A stretch of DNA of 64,000 nucleotides from Anaeramoeba flamelloides (Eukaryota > Metamonada > Anaeramoebidae): NCBI GenBank assembly GCA_027625915.1, contig JANTQA010000026.1, positions 2,604,001 through 2,668,000 of the forward strand, in the 5' to 3' direction. A program made the translations under genes and the position numbers. Of this stretch, positions 23,401 to 34,000 are shown one piece after another; positions within the stretch are counted from its first letter, which is position 1, and every line of letters starts with the position of its first letter. Under the pieces are notes generated by a model. The model did not search any database, had not been told where the DNA came from, and saw nothing but the letters and a program-made list of their open reading frames with translations.

Positions 23401-26400
23401 GGCGGATGGCATTATATGGTTCTTGAAGAAAATGGAAAAGTATATAGTTGGGGATACGGAAAACAAGGCCAATTAGGGCAAGGGAAAAAAAATGTAAATA
23501 TAGCAGAACCTAAATTAATCAAATTTTTTGAAGATATAAAAATTACAAATATTTCTTGTGGACACCACCACAGTGCAGCCATTTCATCAAATGGTAAAAT
23601 TTTTACTTGGGGATGCATTAAAGGTATTTTTTCCTTTTTTATTTCTTTTAATTTTTTTACAAATTTTAATATAAAAACACATACTAAAGAGTTTAAAGGA
23701 ACATGCCCTTTCTGAAAAAACAAAAAAATTAAATTGGGGCACAAAATAAAAAAAAAAAAATAATAATAAATCAAAAAAATTTTATCATATTTCTCAATTC
23801 ATCATTTTTTAAAAATAATTGGAAAAAATTACATATCCAACATTTAATTTCATTATTTATTTCACAATATTTTTTCATTCAATGTTTAAAATCTTAAATT
23901 TTGTTTCTGTCAAAGGTGTATCCAAAAAAAAATTTTTTTTCTAACTATCAATTATATTTTTTATGTTAATTGAGCCTTTGAAGAAAAAATAATAAATGGG
24001 TTGTATAAGATAAATCATAGAATAGTTGATATTTATATGAAGCAAAATATAATCAATCAATATATTTTCATAAAAATTTCAAAACCAAAACTCTTATAGA
24101 TATCATTGAGAAAAACAACAATGTTCATTTTGATCTTCTATTGAAGATCCAAAGAAAATTTCAATAGTAATAAATATGATTTTTCTACAATAATTTCCAC
24201 TGTTTCAATAACAATAGAATAACACCTTTTTACCTTGTGACTATCGAAGTTTTAAAGAAAAAAAAAATTTGCAAATGAATTGGTGATCAAAAAAAAAAAA
24301 AAAATTACGTGTCAATAAATTAAAATGTGAAAAAATGATTTCAATTTGGAAAATTTCCAAAATAAATTTTTTCTTCTATAATATCCATTCAAACCTTTTA
24401 AACATATGTAATTAACTCTATTACAACTCGATCCCTTTGACTGGAAAATTGTTTATAAATACATATCCAAACCAACAACTAAGTCTCTGAAAAAATTTGA
24501 GATTTTGACATAATTTGGCCGGAAAGAAATGTAAGCATTTCCATTATTAAAGAGACTCAAACAAAGATAGTTTCAAAATCCAAAAAACGAGTAGCAAAGT
24601 CAAAATAATATGGAATAAAACCGTTAATTGTAAAAGAACAGAGGAATTTTGGTTTGTATTTGCAACTTTAATTTGAAAACAAGAAGAAATAAATAGAAAT
24701 GGGAATAAGGAAAAGAATATTATCGTTTTGGATCTCGACTTTCCATTATAATTTTTTGTTATTGTGTTTGGTACCAATTTGATTTTTACCTCTAAGTTAC
24801 AAAAAACAGAAAAAGAAAAAAAAAAAAAAAAAAAAAAGATTTTCATATAAGGATAATAGTTTTCGATTCAGTCATTTCCTCAAAAAAAAAAAAAAAAAAA
24901 AAAAATGAAGAGATATTTTTTAAAATCTTGAGATTTGAATTAACATAAAAGTTAGGAAGATATCTTTTGTTAGGAATAATTTAATATAACTTTGATATTA
25001 TTAGTTTTATAAGAAAAATTATTTCAAACAATCTTAAAAAAATAAAAATAAACTAAAATTCAAAATTTTCCACACAGCTAAAACATTCCAAAAAATCACA
25101 ATAATACAATTTCATTGAAATTGGAGATAATTTTGAATTTTGTAAAATATGAAAATCATTTTTTCATCTTTTAGTTTTTGTTTTCATTACATTGTTTGAA
25201 TTACATTATATGTTTCCTTGGATCAAAATTTTTTTGAACAATTGATATTATGTTAAAGTTGAGTTGTTCCAAATAGAAGAACTCAAATAAAATTAGTTGG
25301 TAGTATCTAACCATTTGATCGATCAATAATGGGTGTTTGAAATATTCCCGAAAATACCCGAAAATCGAAAATACACGAAAATTTTTTAACCATAAAAAAA
25401 CACATTATAGACAACTTCTAAGAAACCCTAGTGCCAATATACCCAGTTTAACGGTAAAATAATAATTTTACTTTTCAGACAAAATATATATTTTGAATTT
25501 TCCACTTTAAGCCACTCTAAAGAGTTTACTGCACTTTTGGAGTTTATTTGTGTATGTTAGTTGTTGTTGGGGGTAAGTGTGTATGCATGCCAGGGTATTT
25601 TTTGGGTTATGTTAGGTTTGGTATGGTGTGTGCTTTGGTTAAACCAGTTTCTTTTATAGAATGTGAAGTTAAAATAAGGTTTGGCTTGTTTCACCTTGTG
25701 TAGGGTATGGGTATGTATAGTACGATTAGATATTACTTGACTATTTTAGATTGTATTTAGGATTAAAAAATTATGGGTAATGATACACAATTAGAAAAAA
25801 TTCTTTACAAGTACATTTTCTCTCATTTAGTTAATATCATTCCGAAATGATCAGACTTGTTACATTCATCTATGATACCAATCCCTTTCACACAAAATGG
25901 GTTGATTACTATTCCCATTTAAAATTTAATTTTTTTGAATTTTGATTTTCAGGCCACAAAAAAATTTTTCTACAATAAAATTAATTCCAAATTTACCTTT
26001 AAACTGAGTATATTCGTACGAGGGTTTCTTGAAAGTTGTTCAAAAAGTGTTGTTTCATGCTTAAAAAATTTTCGTGTATTTTCGATTTTCGGGTATTTTC
26101 GAGAATATTTGATAGATTCATCAATAATTCCTAATAGAATTTAAACAAATTTACTATTCAATTTTTTTGTTTTGCCCTCTCCAAAATTTTTAAGCACACC
26201 CATGATTTATGTGTATTGATAATTATTTGTTTATTGTTTTGTGAGTATTGTAATTTATAAAAAAGTGTTAACATTTCAATTAGTGAATGACTCTAATTTG
26301 GGTAAATCTTCTTGAATTGATTAGATAAGTTTTTTTTTTCACAAATCGAATTTTAGGTGTGTTAAAAATTTTGAATTGGGGTTTAGAAAAACTATTAATA

Positions 26401-27051
26401 AAAAAAAAATTTTTTAAATGCTTTTTATGTTTTATTTTTCTTTAAATATTATTAGCCGGTAGATTATTATTTGAAGTTGAAAATATGACATTCGAAACTG
26501 CCTACCAGTATATACCATATGAAATTGAAACGAATATTAAATTTATCAATATAAAATGTGGATATTATGCAACTTATGCAATTGATCTTGATGGTAAAAT
26601 CTATTCAGGTGGAAGAAGCATAACTTTAGGAAGGAATGTAAATAACGACAGTTCAAAGCTTGTATGCCTGGAAGGGTTTTGTAAAAAGAAAGAAAACGTC
26701 TGCAAAATATCTACACTTTCTTGGTCTTGCTGTGTATCAACAATTCAAAAAAATGCTTATGCATTTGGATATAACAAATCTGGTCAACTTGGAATTGGTA
26801 ATAATATCCATCAAAAATATCCTCAGAAGGTAAAAATACCAAAAGGATATAAAATTATAGATATTGCAAGTGGATCAGCTCATACCATGTTTGTTGCAAT
26901 AGAAGATAAAACAAATACAGAAAATGAAAAAAATGAAACGAAAATAAAAAAAGAAGAAGGAAAGTTGGAAGACCTCCAGAATAATTCAGATTCACAAGAA
27001 AATGAAGATGAGATAAAACAACAAAAAGAGTTTGTAAAATTATTCTTTTAA
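20493..27051 (+). CDS. RCC1-repeat protein, five exons
   Basis: The exons join in frame: 20493-20731, 20845-20932, 21064-21125, 23319-23623 and 26456-27051, 1290 nt in all, giving 429 aa. Donors are GTAACT, GTTTGA, GTAAGT and GTATTT; acceptors end TAATAG, TACAAAG, AAAAAG and TTATTAG. The protein is a chain of RCC1 units (FSVGYNYYGQLGIGS, SWGYGKQGQLGQG, AFGYNKSGQLGIGN, with ISCGHHHSAAIS-type strands). A charged K/E tail follows. RCC1 folds are seven-bladed propellers acting as GTPase exchange factors or as scaffolds; which applies here is unknown. I see no BTB or kinase partner domain. Starting at MCSIFSVGYN fits the first blade, although an upstream exon cannot be excluded. Introns 1-2 are 113 and 131 bp. 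Introns 3 and 4 are 2193 and 2832 bp and are packed with transposon copies. Confidence 0.85.
21413..23153 (+). mobile_element. Family B TTAA element, copy 1, split by a family C insertion
   Basis: The left end is TTAAGGGACTAGTAAACC; the right end near 23150 matches the end of the 42617-43848 copy. Homology to that inverted copy runs through almost the whole length, except 22272-22805, which is a separate element. Without the insert it is about 1.2 kb. No transposase is readable. It fills most of RCC1 intron 3. Just upstream, 21345-21400 looks like a fragment of a family H end. Confidence 0.75.
22272..22805 (+). mobile_element. Family C element, copy 2, nested in family B
   Basis: Best-preserved ends of the family: TTCCAAAAATTTGGACACAG on the left and GTGTCCAAATTTTTGGAA on the right, with a TAAAC/GTTTA outer boundary. 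The family B copies at 42617-43848 and 57440-57960 lack it at the same point, so the empty site is visible. Confidence 0.85.
23905..24447 (+). mobile_element. Family E element (CAGTCAAAGG termini), in RCC1 intron 4
   Basis: The left end is TTTCTGTCAAAGGTG and the right end CCCTTTGACTGGAAAA. The interior matches 55858-57240 (TGATCTTCTA, then AATGTGAAAAAATGATTTCA) and, inverted, 32791-33322. Non-coding, about 540 bp. Confidence 0.75.
25049..26385 (+). mobile_element. Family C element, copy 3, interrupted by another element
   Basis: Aligns with copies 1 and 2 on both sides of 25340-26110: ACCATTTGATCGATCAATAA on the left, and AACAAATTTACTATTCAAT through GGGGTTTAG on the right. The interruption explains its 1.3 kb length. 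It is more diverged than copy 2. Confidence 0.75.
25340..26110. mobile_element. 770 bp element with 48 bp CGAAAATACCCG-type TIRs, nested in family C
   Basis: Terminal inverted repeats of about 48 bp start AAATATTCCCGAAAATACCC on the left and end with its inverse on the right. A G+T-rich stretch at about 25490-25740 (runs such as GGTATGGTGTGTGC and GGGTATGGGTATG) is unlike the AT-only surroundings. Flanks show related TTGAT...ATCAATAAT sequence on both sides, a possible long target duplication. A 69-codon frame at the right end is mostly TIR. Confidence 0.75.
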
Positions 27052-27385
27052 TTTACATTTTTTCGTCTCGGTAATAGAATTATTTCAATAAATGTTTTAT
27101 TTATTTTTGTTTGGAAAAAATTTTCAAATTTAAAAAATAATAAGATTTTGAATAATTTATTTTTTACAATTATTTTTCAATAAAAAGAATCTTGATCCTT
27201 TTTAGTTTGAAATTTTTTGATTTTTTCGATTTATTCAGAAAAAGAATAAATTTGCGCAAAATATTTTTTTTTTCAAGATATACTTGAGTAGGAATCATAT
27301 AAACTTAATAAGAACAAATAAAATTGCAAATCAAATCAGAAAGTCAAATGATGAGAAAAATAAATCAATAATTTTAGATCTTAAT

Positions 27386-27865
27386 TACTGTAGTCAAAAT
27401 AACCCGTGCAAAAAAATATAATGCGTGTTTCAAAATAAAAAGCGTGTTTTTTTTGTTAAGAAGACAATACATTATCCAATCAAAGAAACCAACAATAAAC
27501 CCTAAAAAAATATGGTATTGGTTTCTTAAAGTTCTATTATTTAAAAAGAAATTCTAAAAATGAAGGATCAAATTGAAAAATTTTTCTCAAAAAATAGAGT
27601 TCATTATTAAGAAAATTTATACTCATCAATAAAACAAAAAATTTGAAAAAAATTGAGAATATTATGGAAAATTTTCAACTATTTGCATGAATAATTTCAA
27701 TTTTACTGAAAATAACCAGGGGTTTACTTTCAAAATTGATTTGAACTTAGGTATACTATTTGTTAGTAGATTGGATATTACCTTGGTTCAAGAATAAAAA
27801 AAAACAGAGATTATATTTTAAAACACGGATTATATTCGTTGTGCACGCGACTTTTGATCACTGTA
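27386..27865. mobile_element. Inverted-repeat element with GTGCACGCG-type ends and TA boundary
   Basis: Right end: CGTTGTGCACGCGACTTTTG then ATCACTGTA. The left end is the diverged inverse (TACTGTAGTCAAAATAACCC, then GTGCAAAAAAATATAATGCG). The paired AAACACGGATTATATTCG blocks add to the arms. About 480 bp, non-coding. Lies just 3' of the RCC1 gene. Confidence 0.65.
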
Positions 27866-27959
27866 TAATTTTTTTTTTACCAAATTTTGAAAACGAAATA
27901 TTTTGTTCTATTTGGAGGTAATTGGTTTTCAAAATAAAAGCTTTCAAACAGCCCTAAAG

Positions 27960-28016
27960 TGGGAACAAAAAACACAAGATAATCTTTTTAAAAATTTCAG
28001 GAATTGTAAACCTTAA
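27960..28016. mobile_element. Solo end of a family A element
   Basis: ACACAAGATAATCTTTTT and TTTCAGGAATTGTAAACC followed by TTAA match the right terminus of the family A elements. I could not find a matching left arm nearby, so this is a fragment. Confidence 0.6.
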
Positions 28017-28234
28017 AGCAGTAGTTTGAGTATAAAAGCGGAAATTGGCCATTTTGAAAATTCATTTTTTTTAATTATTTTTCCAACATGAAAAAACAAT
28101 AATCTATGATACAAGTTTAGGTTGGTCAAAAATTCAGAGAACGAAAAATGGAAACCACTCATCATTGAAAGATCTACTAATGGAAAAAATTTTTCAAACA
28201 CAATAAAACACACGTTGACATTTTTTCAAAATTT

Positions 28235-28400
28235 TTGGATATGAAAAGAAAAGAAAAGAAAAAAAAGTAAAGAAAAGAAAAGAAAAGAAAAGAAAAGAAT
28301 AGAATAGAACAGAAAGGTGAAATCAGAATAGAATAGAAAAGAATAGAATGGTTAAATTGCAAAGAAAAGAAAAGAAGAGAAAAGAAAAGAAAAGAAAAAA
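28235..28400. repeat. AAAAG pentanucleotide microsatellite
   Basis: Imperfect AAAAG/AATAG repeats with two short interruptions. Polypurine on the plus strand. The minus-strand frames across it are repeat translation, not genes. Everything from here to the tRNA is A-rich and featureless. Confidence 0.8.
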
Positions 28401-28898
28401 ATTTTTTTTTAGTTTATAAATGAAAAATTAAAGAACATTTTTTTTTTTGGAAATTGAATAGAATTACACAAACTTATTTATCAACTCGAGTTCTTTCAAT
28501 AAAAAAATCTCAATCAATTGCTTATCAAAAAAAAAATATTTTTCAAAAAAAACAAAAAACAAAAAAGCAAGATTTATTCAACAGATTAAAGAAAAACAAA
28601 TTTTTTTGGAAATGACTGCGATATATCAACACTATCTTATTCCCTTTAAAATTATTCCAAATTTTTATTGATCTTTTTTTTTTTATTTAAAATCTTCTTT
28701 TCTTTTTCATTTTTATCTAGCAAAAATTTTCTTTTTTCATTTTTACAAATTCTCATTTAAGAAAAAAAATAAAAATAAAAATAAAACTGACAAATTGCAA
28801 ATGGAAAATTGAAAAAAAATGTTCGCAATGGCCATTTTTTCCTTTTATATTGATACTACCGCTTTAAAATATAAATAAAGAAGAAAATAAAAAAAATT

Positions 28899-28906
28899 AA
28901 AAAAAA
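28899..28906 (-). terminator. Pol III T-run terminator of the tRNA
   Basis: Eight consecutive T on the minus strand directly after the tRNA discriminator base, followed by AA and more T. This is the standard pol III stop signal. Confidence 0.75.
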
Positions 28907-28978
28907 CGACCCTGGCAGGACTCGAACCTACAACCTTCTGGTTCGAAGCCAGACGCGCTGCCATTGCGCCACAAAGCC
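28907..28978 (-). tRNA. tRNA-Arg (anticodon UCG)
   Basis: The 72 nt fold as a cloverleaf without intron. The acceptor stem is GGCTTTG/CAGGGTC with G-U pairs; D stem GCGC/GCGC; anticodon stem TCTGG/CCAGA with loop CTTCGAA; variable loop AGGTT; T stem GTAGG/CCTGC with loop TTCGAGT. B box GGTTCGAGTCC and A box TGGCGCAATGG are intact. Anticodon TCG reads CGA arginine codons. It is transcribed away from the Rab gene; CCA is not encoded. Confidence 0.95.
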
Positions 28979-29150
28979 GGTTATGTCCAAAAGTAAATAA
29001 TATGATGACTAATATTGAAAGGTTAAAATCAAAAAAAATAATTATCAAACATAACAAAAAGATAGGAATATTTTGAAACTTACGAAATCTTTATTAAGAA
29101 ACTCAAAGGTTTCATTTTTTCCAAACTTTTAATCTAATTAATTTCAATTA

Positions 29151-31019
29151 ATGATTGAAGAATCTTCGACAATTCAATTCAAAATTGTTCTTTTAGGCGA
29201 GTCTGCTGTTGGAAAGTCCTCTCTAGTCTGGAGATTTTGCCAAGATCAGTTTTCGGAGACAATTGAAAGCACAGTTGGTGCAACATTTATTCACCGTGTT
29301 CTGGATTTGGGCGAGTATTCGATAAAACTACAGATATGGGTAACTACATTTTCAACTTTTTTCGAGGACACTTGTTCCGATCTCAAATAAACGTTCTCTT
29401 TTCATTTCTAATTTTTTTCTTTATTTGAAAACAAAACCTTTTTTCTCACAATTTAATTGAAAACCAGGACACAGCAGGGCAAGAAAGGTACCATTCTCTA
29501 ACACCAATGTACGTATTTTAATTTCCCTTTCTTTTTACTTTTCCTCTTCTTTTATTTCTTTCATTAAATAAAACAACTTTTTTTGAAAAAGCACAATCCA
29601 AATTTGCTTTGAAACTTTCAAAAACTTCCAGTCATTTCAAATCTTGTTCCTGTGAAACTGTTAATCTATAATTCAATTTGAAAATATCACACGTTTCAAA
29701 AAAACTTTCAAATAATTTCCTCGAGGATCGGGTGGTGTAAAGAAAAAAGACAGTCTGCCAAAAATATTTGTCTTGTTTTCAAAAACACAACAAAAAATTT
29801 CATGCCTTTTTTTGCTTTTAGACAATTTACAAACCCTTTCCAACACTTTTAAGAACAACTGTAAACAATACTTGGAACACCCATGGAATTTTTTTGTGTT
29901 TATAGATTCGAAACCCAAATTCTAAAATATTAAAATCAAATTGTGACAGTGCCTACCAAGAATCAGAAAATTGTGAAAATTTGTCATTTTTTGGAATGAA
30001 ATTCTCATCGTACAAAGATAACTGAGATTATGGATCTCTTTAAAGAGCATATTTATCCAGGCTTTCCCAGTTTTAACTTGAAAACGTATTCCTAAATCCC
30101 ACTAAACGATTTAAATATCCAAAAATGTTAAATATCCAGTTTTATTATTTATCCAAAATTGATTCTTGCTAATAGTTCAAATTATTTGTTAGTATGACGT
30201 TACTTTAAAAAAAGATATGAAAGTTTCTGATCTCGATTTTTTATATGATATTTTACAAGTATGTTAAAATTAGTGATAATTTTTTTAGTTTTTCATAAAA
30301 ATCATTTTCCTCAGAAAGACAGTTTAATCTTGGTAAATTTGTTCAATAGAGTGAAAAACATATAAGTGTATTTTATTGTTTAAAAATCATTTTTGAGGTC
30401 ATGTTGCCTGTATTTTTTTGAAATTAGCTCACCTGTTTTTTTCTGAAATTGGTCGTTAATTGTTTTCAAAACTTATTTAATATCAACAAATTTTCAAATA
30501 GAAAAGGAAAAACCAATAACTGTATTTTATTGTTTAAAAAATCATCTTTATCCTTACCATATTTCCCATTTTTTATTGAATACTGTACCTTTGTTTTGTA
30601 GAAAAAAAATTGTAAAACTTTTTTTTCATTTTTTGAGGAACACATTTTTAAATCTACATTATATTTTTACCAATACATCCAATAGATACTGATTCAATCC
30701 ATATTAATACTCCCTCTTAATTCCATATTAGAAATTTATAAATAGAAATACTTCCAAAGAAAATATTATTTGAAATATAAAAAAAAATTCCTCCTTTTTT
30801 TTGAAAATACCTTATTTGAGGGGTGTTTGCAATCCTGCAGACTAATTATTTTTCAAATATCAATTATTTTACTAAATATTTCTCAAACTCATTTAATAAT
30901 AAAAATTATATATACACCTATAAATATTTTTATCCAAAAATTAGTATAAGAACTATTTCGATTATACCCGCCTAATAGCTGTAAAAAATTATTACAGTCT
31001 TTGATTTCAAAATAAAAAT

Positions 31020-31055
<36 letters not shown>

Positions 31056-34000
31056 AATAAAAATAAAAAATAAAAAATAAAAATGTAATTTTTCTCTTTT
31101 AAACGAATTTCATTGTAGTGCCATCCCCATATATTTCAATATCACGTAATCAGATCCCTATAAATTACTCTTAAAAGAAATTTTTGAGAAGAAAACTGAT
31201 TTATAATGTTACAAAAAATATTTTCAAAAAAATATGAATATTAAAAAAAAAATAAAATATTTTCCCTAAGGCGTTATTGTATACCAACATGAAATCTAAG
31301 TTTAAGGTATGTTGTTATGAAGTGTTAATCACATTGGTGTGTTACATAGTTCAAATGTCTCTAAAAAATCGATTAGTAAAGTAGTACTATTTGTTGATCC
31401 CCTCAATAAAAAATGATCCTTGCATTAGTTTAAAAACCAAATAATTTCAGAAAAAAATAGGAATTTCGCCACAAATTTAAAGGTTGAATTATCAATTTTC
31501 AGACTCTAAAGTTGCAAAATATCTATCTCAAATTTGTCTTGAAATGTAGATTAGTTACTAAAAAATTCGTTTATTTTTTTAAAAAATTAAATAATTAACC
31601 AATAGAGATTCTTTTGACCAATTATTTCTGAAATATTGGAAATATTTTGATTTTACAACTCTTTATCAAAAGGAAACAAAACTAATCATTCATCGGGTTT
31701 TTATGTTGATGATTATTGAGTTAATCTTTGAAATTAAAAATTAAAAAAATAGTTACTTTTGGAAGTTCTAAACATGAATTATTAAATACCGTAATAATAT
31801 TATTTGGTTTCTTTTTTAAGATTTGGGAAAAGGAATTAAAAAAAAAATTTCAAAATGAAAAGATTTAATAGTGGAACTAAGTAAAAAATGGAATAATTTA
31901 TTGTTCAATAATATTTATAATAGATTTTTTAGAGTCATGTGATCCATATAACACTAATATCATTAATCACCCAATTACAACATACTTTGATTATAAACAC
32001 CATTTCAAAAATTGTGACTCACCTGAAATAATAAATTGAAAAAAAAAATATCCTTTAGTATTCAAAAACAATTAATAACTAAATCTGATTTGTAATTCAC
32101 TTTTAAGTCCTTCTAAATCTATAAAAACCTGATATTTTAAAAATTAAAAAAAATAAAACCAAAAACTAAAAAAAACTGAGTTACAATTTTTGAAAAGAGC
32201 ATCACCAATTTTTTATTATTGAACTTTCACTAAAAAAAATTTGAACAACAAGATTTTTTATGAATAATTAAATTCATTTTAAAAGACATTAAAGAGTCTC
32301 AATTTTCATAGTGATTATTGGTCTTTCCGAAGATCCTTTTTTTTTCCACAAGATCTTTTAAAAAAAAGAAAAAGAAAAAAAAAGAAAAAGTATGAATAAA
32401 AAAAAAAAAAAGTAAAAAAAAAAAAAAAAAGAAAAAAAAAAACAAAAAAAGAAAAGAAAAAGAAATCAAAAAAAAAGAAAAAGAAAAATTTTTCAAAGAG
32501 CAAAACTAAAATTTGCAAAATTAGAAAAAATGATTCTGATCCAAAAATTTGAAAATATTTTTTTGAGAAGAATAATGGAATAAACCCTCTAAACAACTTC
32601 CATTAACATTATAAAGTGAGTCAAAATTTTTGAAATCTAGTTTAGAAAAATATTTAGTTACCCTAATCCCTTAAAAATTGAAATATTACAACTTAAAAAA
32701 TTCAAAACAATTTTTTATAATATTATTTTTTGAAAAAGCGCCTTACAGTTACACTTTTAATAATTTTTAAAATATACCTAATACCAAGCAATTTTCCAGT
32801 CAAAGTGGCACAGTTGTTATGGGCGAATTACATGTTTTTAAAGGATTTAAATTGATATTAGAAAAAATATATAATTTTGGAAATTTCAAAATTGAAATCA
32901 TTTTTTTCATTTTTTCTTTATTCAATTTTTCTATTATTTTTTAATTTTTTTTTTAACACCTAATTCATTAGCAATTTTTTTTTGATTACAAGATCTCAAG
33001 TCACTTGGTAAAAATTTGTTCTTTTATTGTTATTAAAACAGTTCAAATGATCGTAGAGAAATCATATTTATTTTTTTTGGAATTTTATTCGATCTTCAAT
33101 CCAAGATCAAAATGACCCTTTTTATTTTTCTGAATAGGTTTCAAGAATTTTGAGTTTTTCAATTTTTAAGAAAATCTATTATATTTACTTTATACATACA
33201 TATATCAACTATTCTTTGATGTTTATTATTCTACTTATTTCTTATTTGTTCTTTAAAGGTTTTTTATAAATAATAATGGATATTTGAAAAAAATGTTGGG
33301 CCACCTTTGACTGAAACAAAGTTTAGTTAACCTTTTAAAATCTTTTAAAAAGTTGTACTTAATGTAATTTTTTAAAAAATACTATCAAAATTTTCAAATC
33401 AAAAAACTAAAAAAAATCCCAAATTCCGATAAAAATATTCAAATCTTTCTCCTAACATTAAACAAAATACTTTTGAATTTCTGATCATTAAAAAAATTTT
33501 TTATACATGTGTACATTTTTTTTTTTACACGAAACTAAATTGAATTTCATAAATACACCTTTATTTTAAAAAAAAATGTATAAGGCGTAAATAAAATAAA
33601 TAAATTTATTAGAAACAAGATGCTTTAAAAAATAATAATAGTAAGAATAATAGAGATCTTGATGATATCATGCTTAATTCACGATAAAGTTACAAAAATC
33701 GCGGTATTTTATAATATTGTGATATTTTAGAAAATCACGATAATTCTATAAAATCGCGATATTCTATAAAATTGCGATAATTATTAAAATATCGTGATAA
33801 ATGCCAAAATATCGTGATTAAAAAGTAATCGCGATATAATAGTCGATGGGTTTTTGGGATAATTCTGCAATATTTTTACAAAGAAATTTTTTTTGATCAA
33901 AAAATAGATTATGTGAAAAAAAGTTATTCTTTGAAAAAACTATAAAAAAGATTCTTGATTCAATCAAGGATCAGATCAAGGAGTTTTATTTTACTTTTCG

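Noticed and set aside
28235-28400. CRISPR-like or satellite array
   Set aside because: Simple AAAAG microsatellite without spacers; CRISPR is not expected in nuclear DNA.
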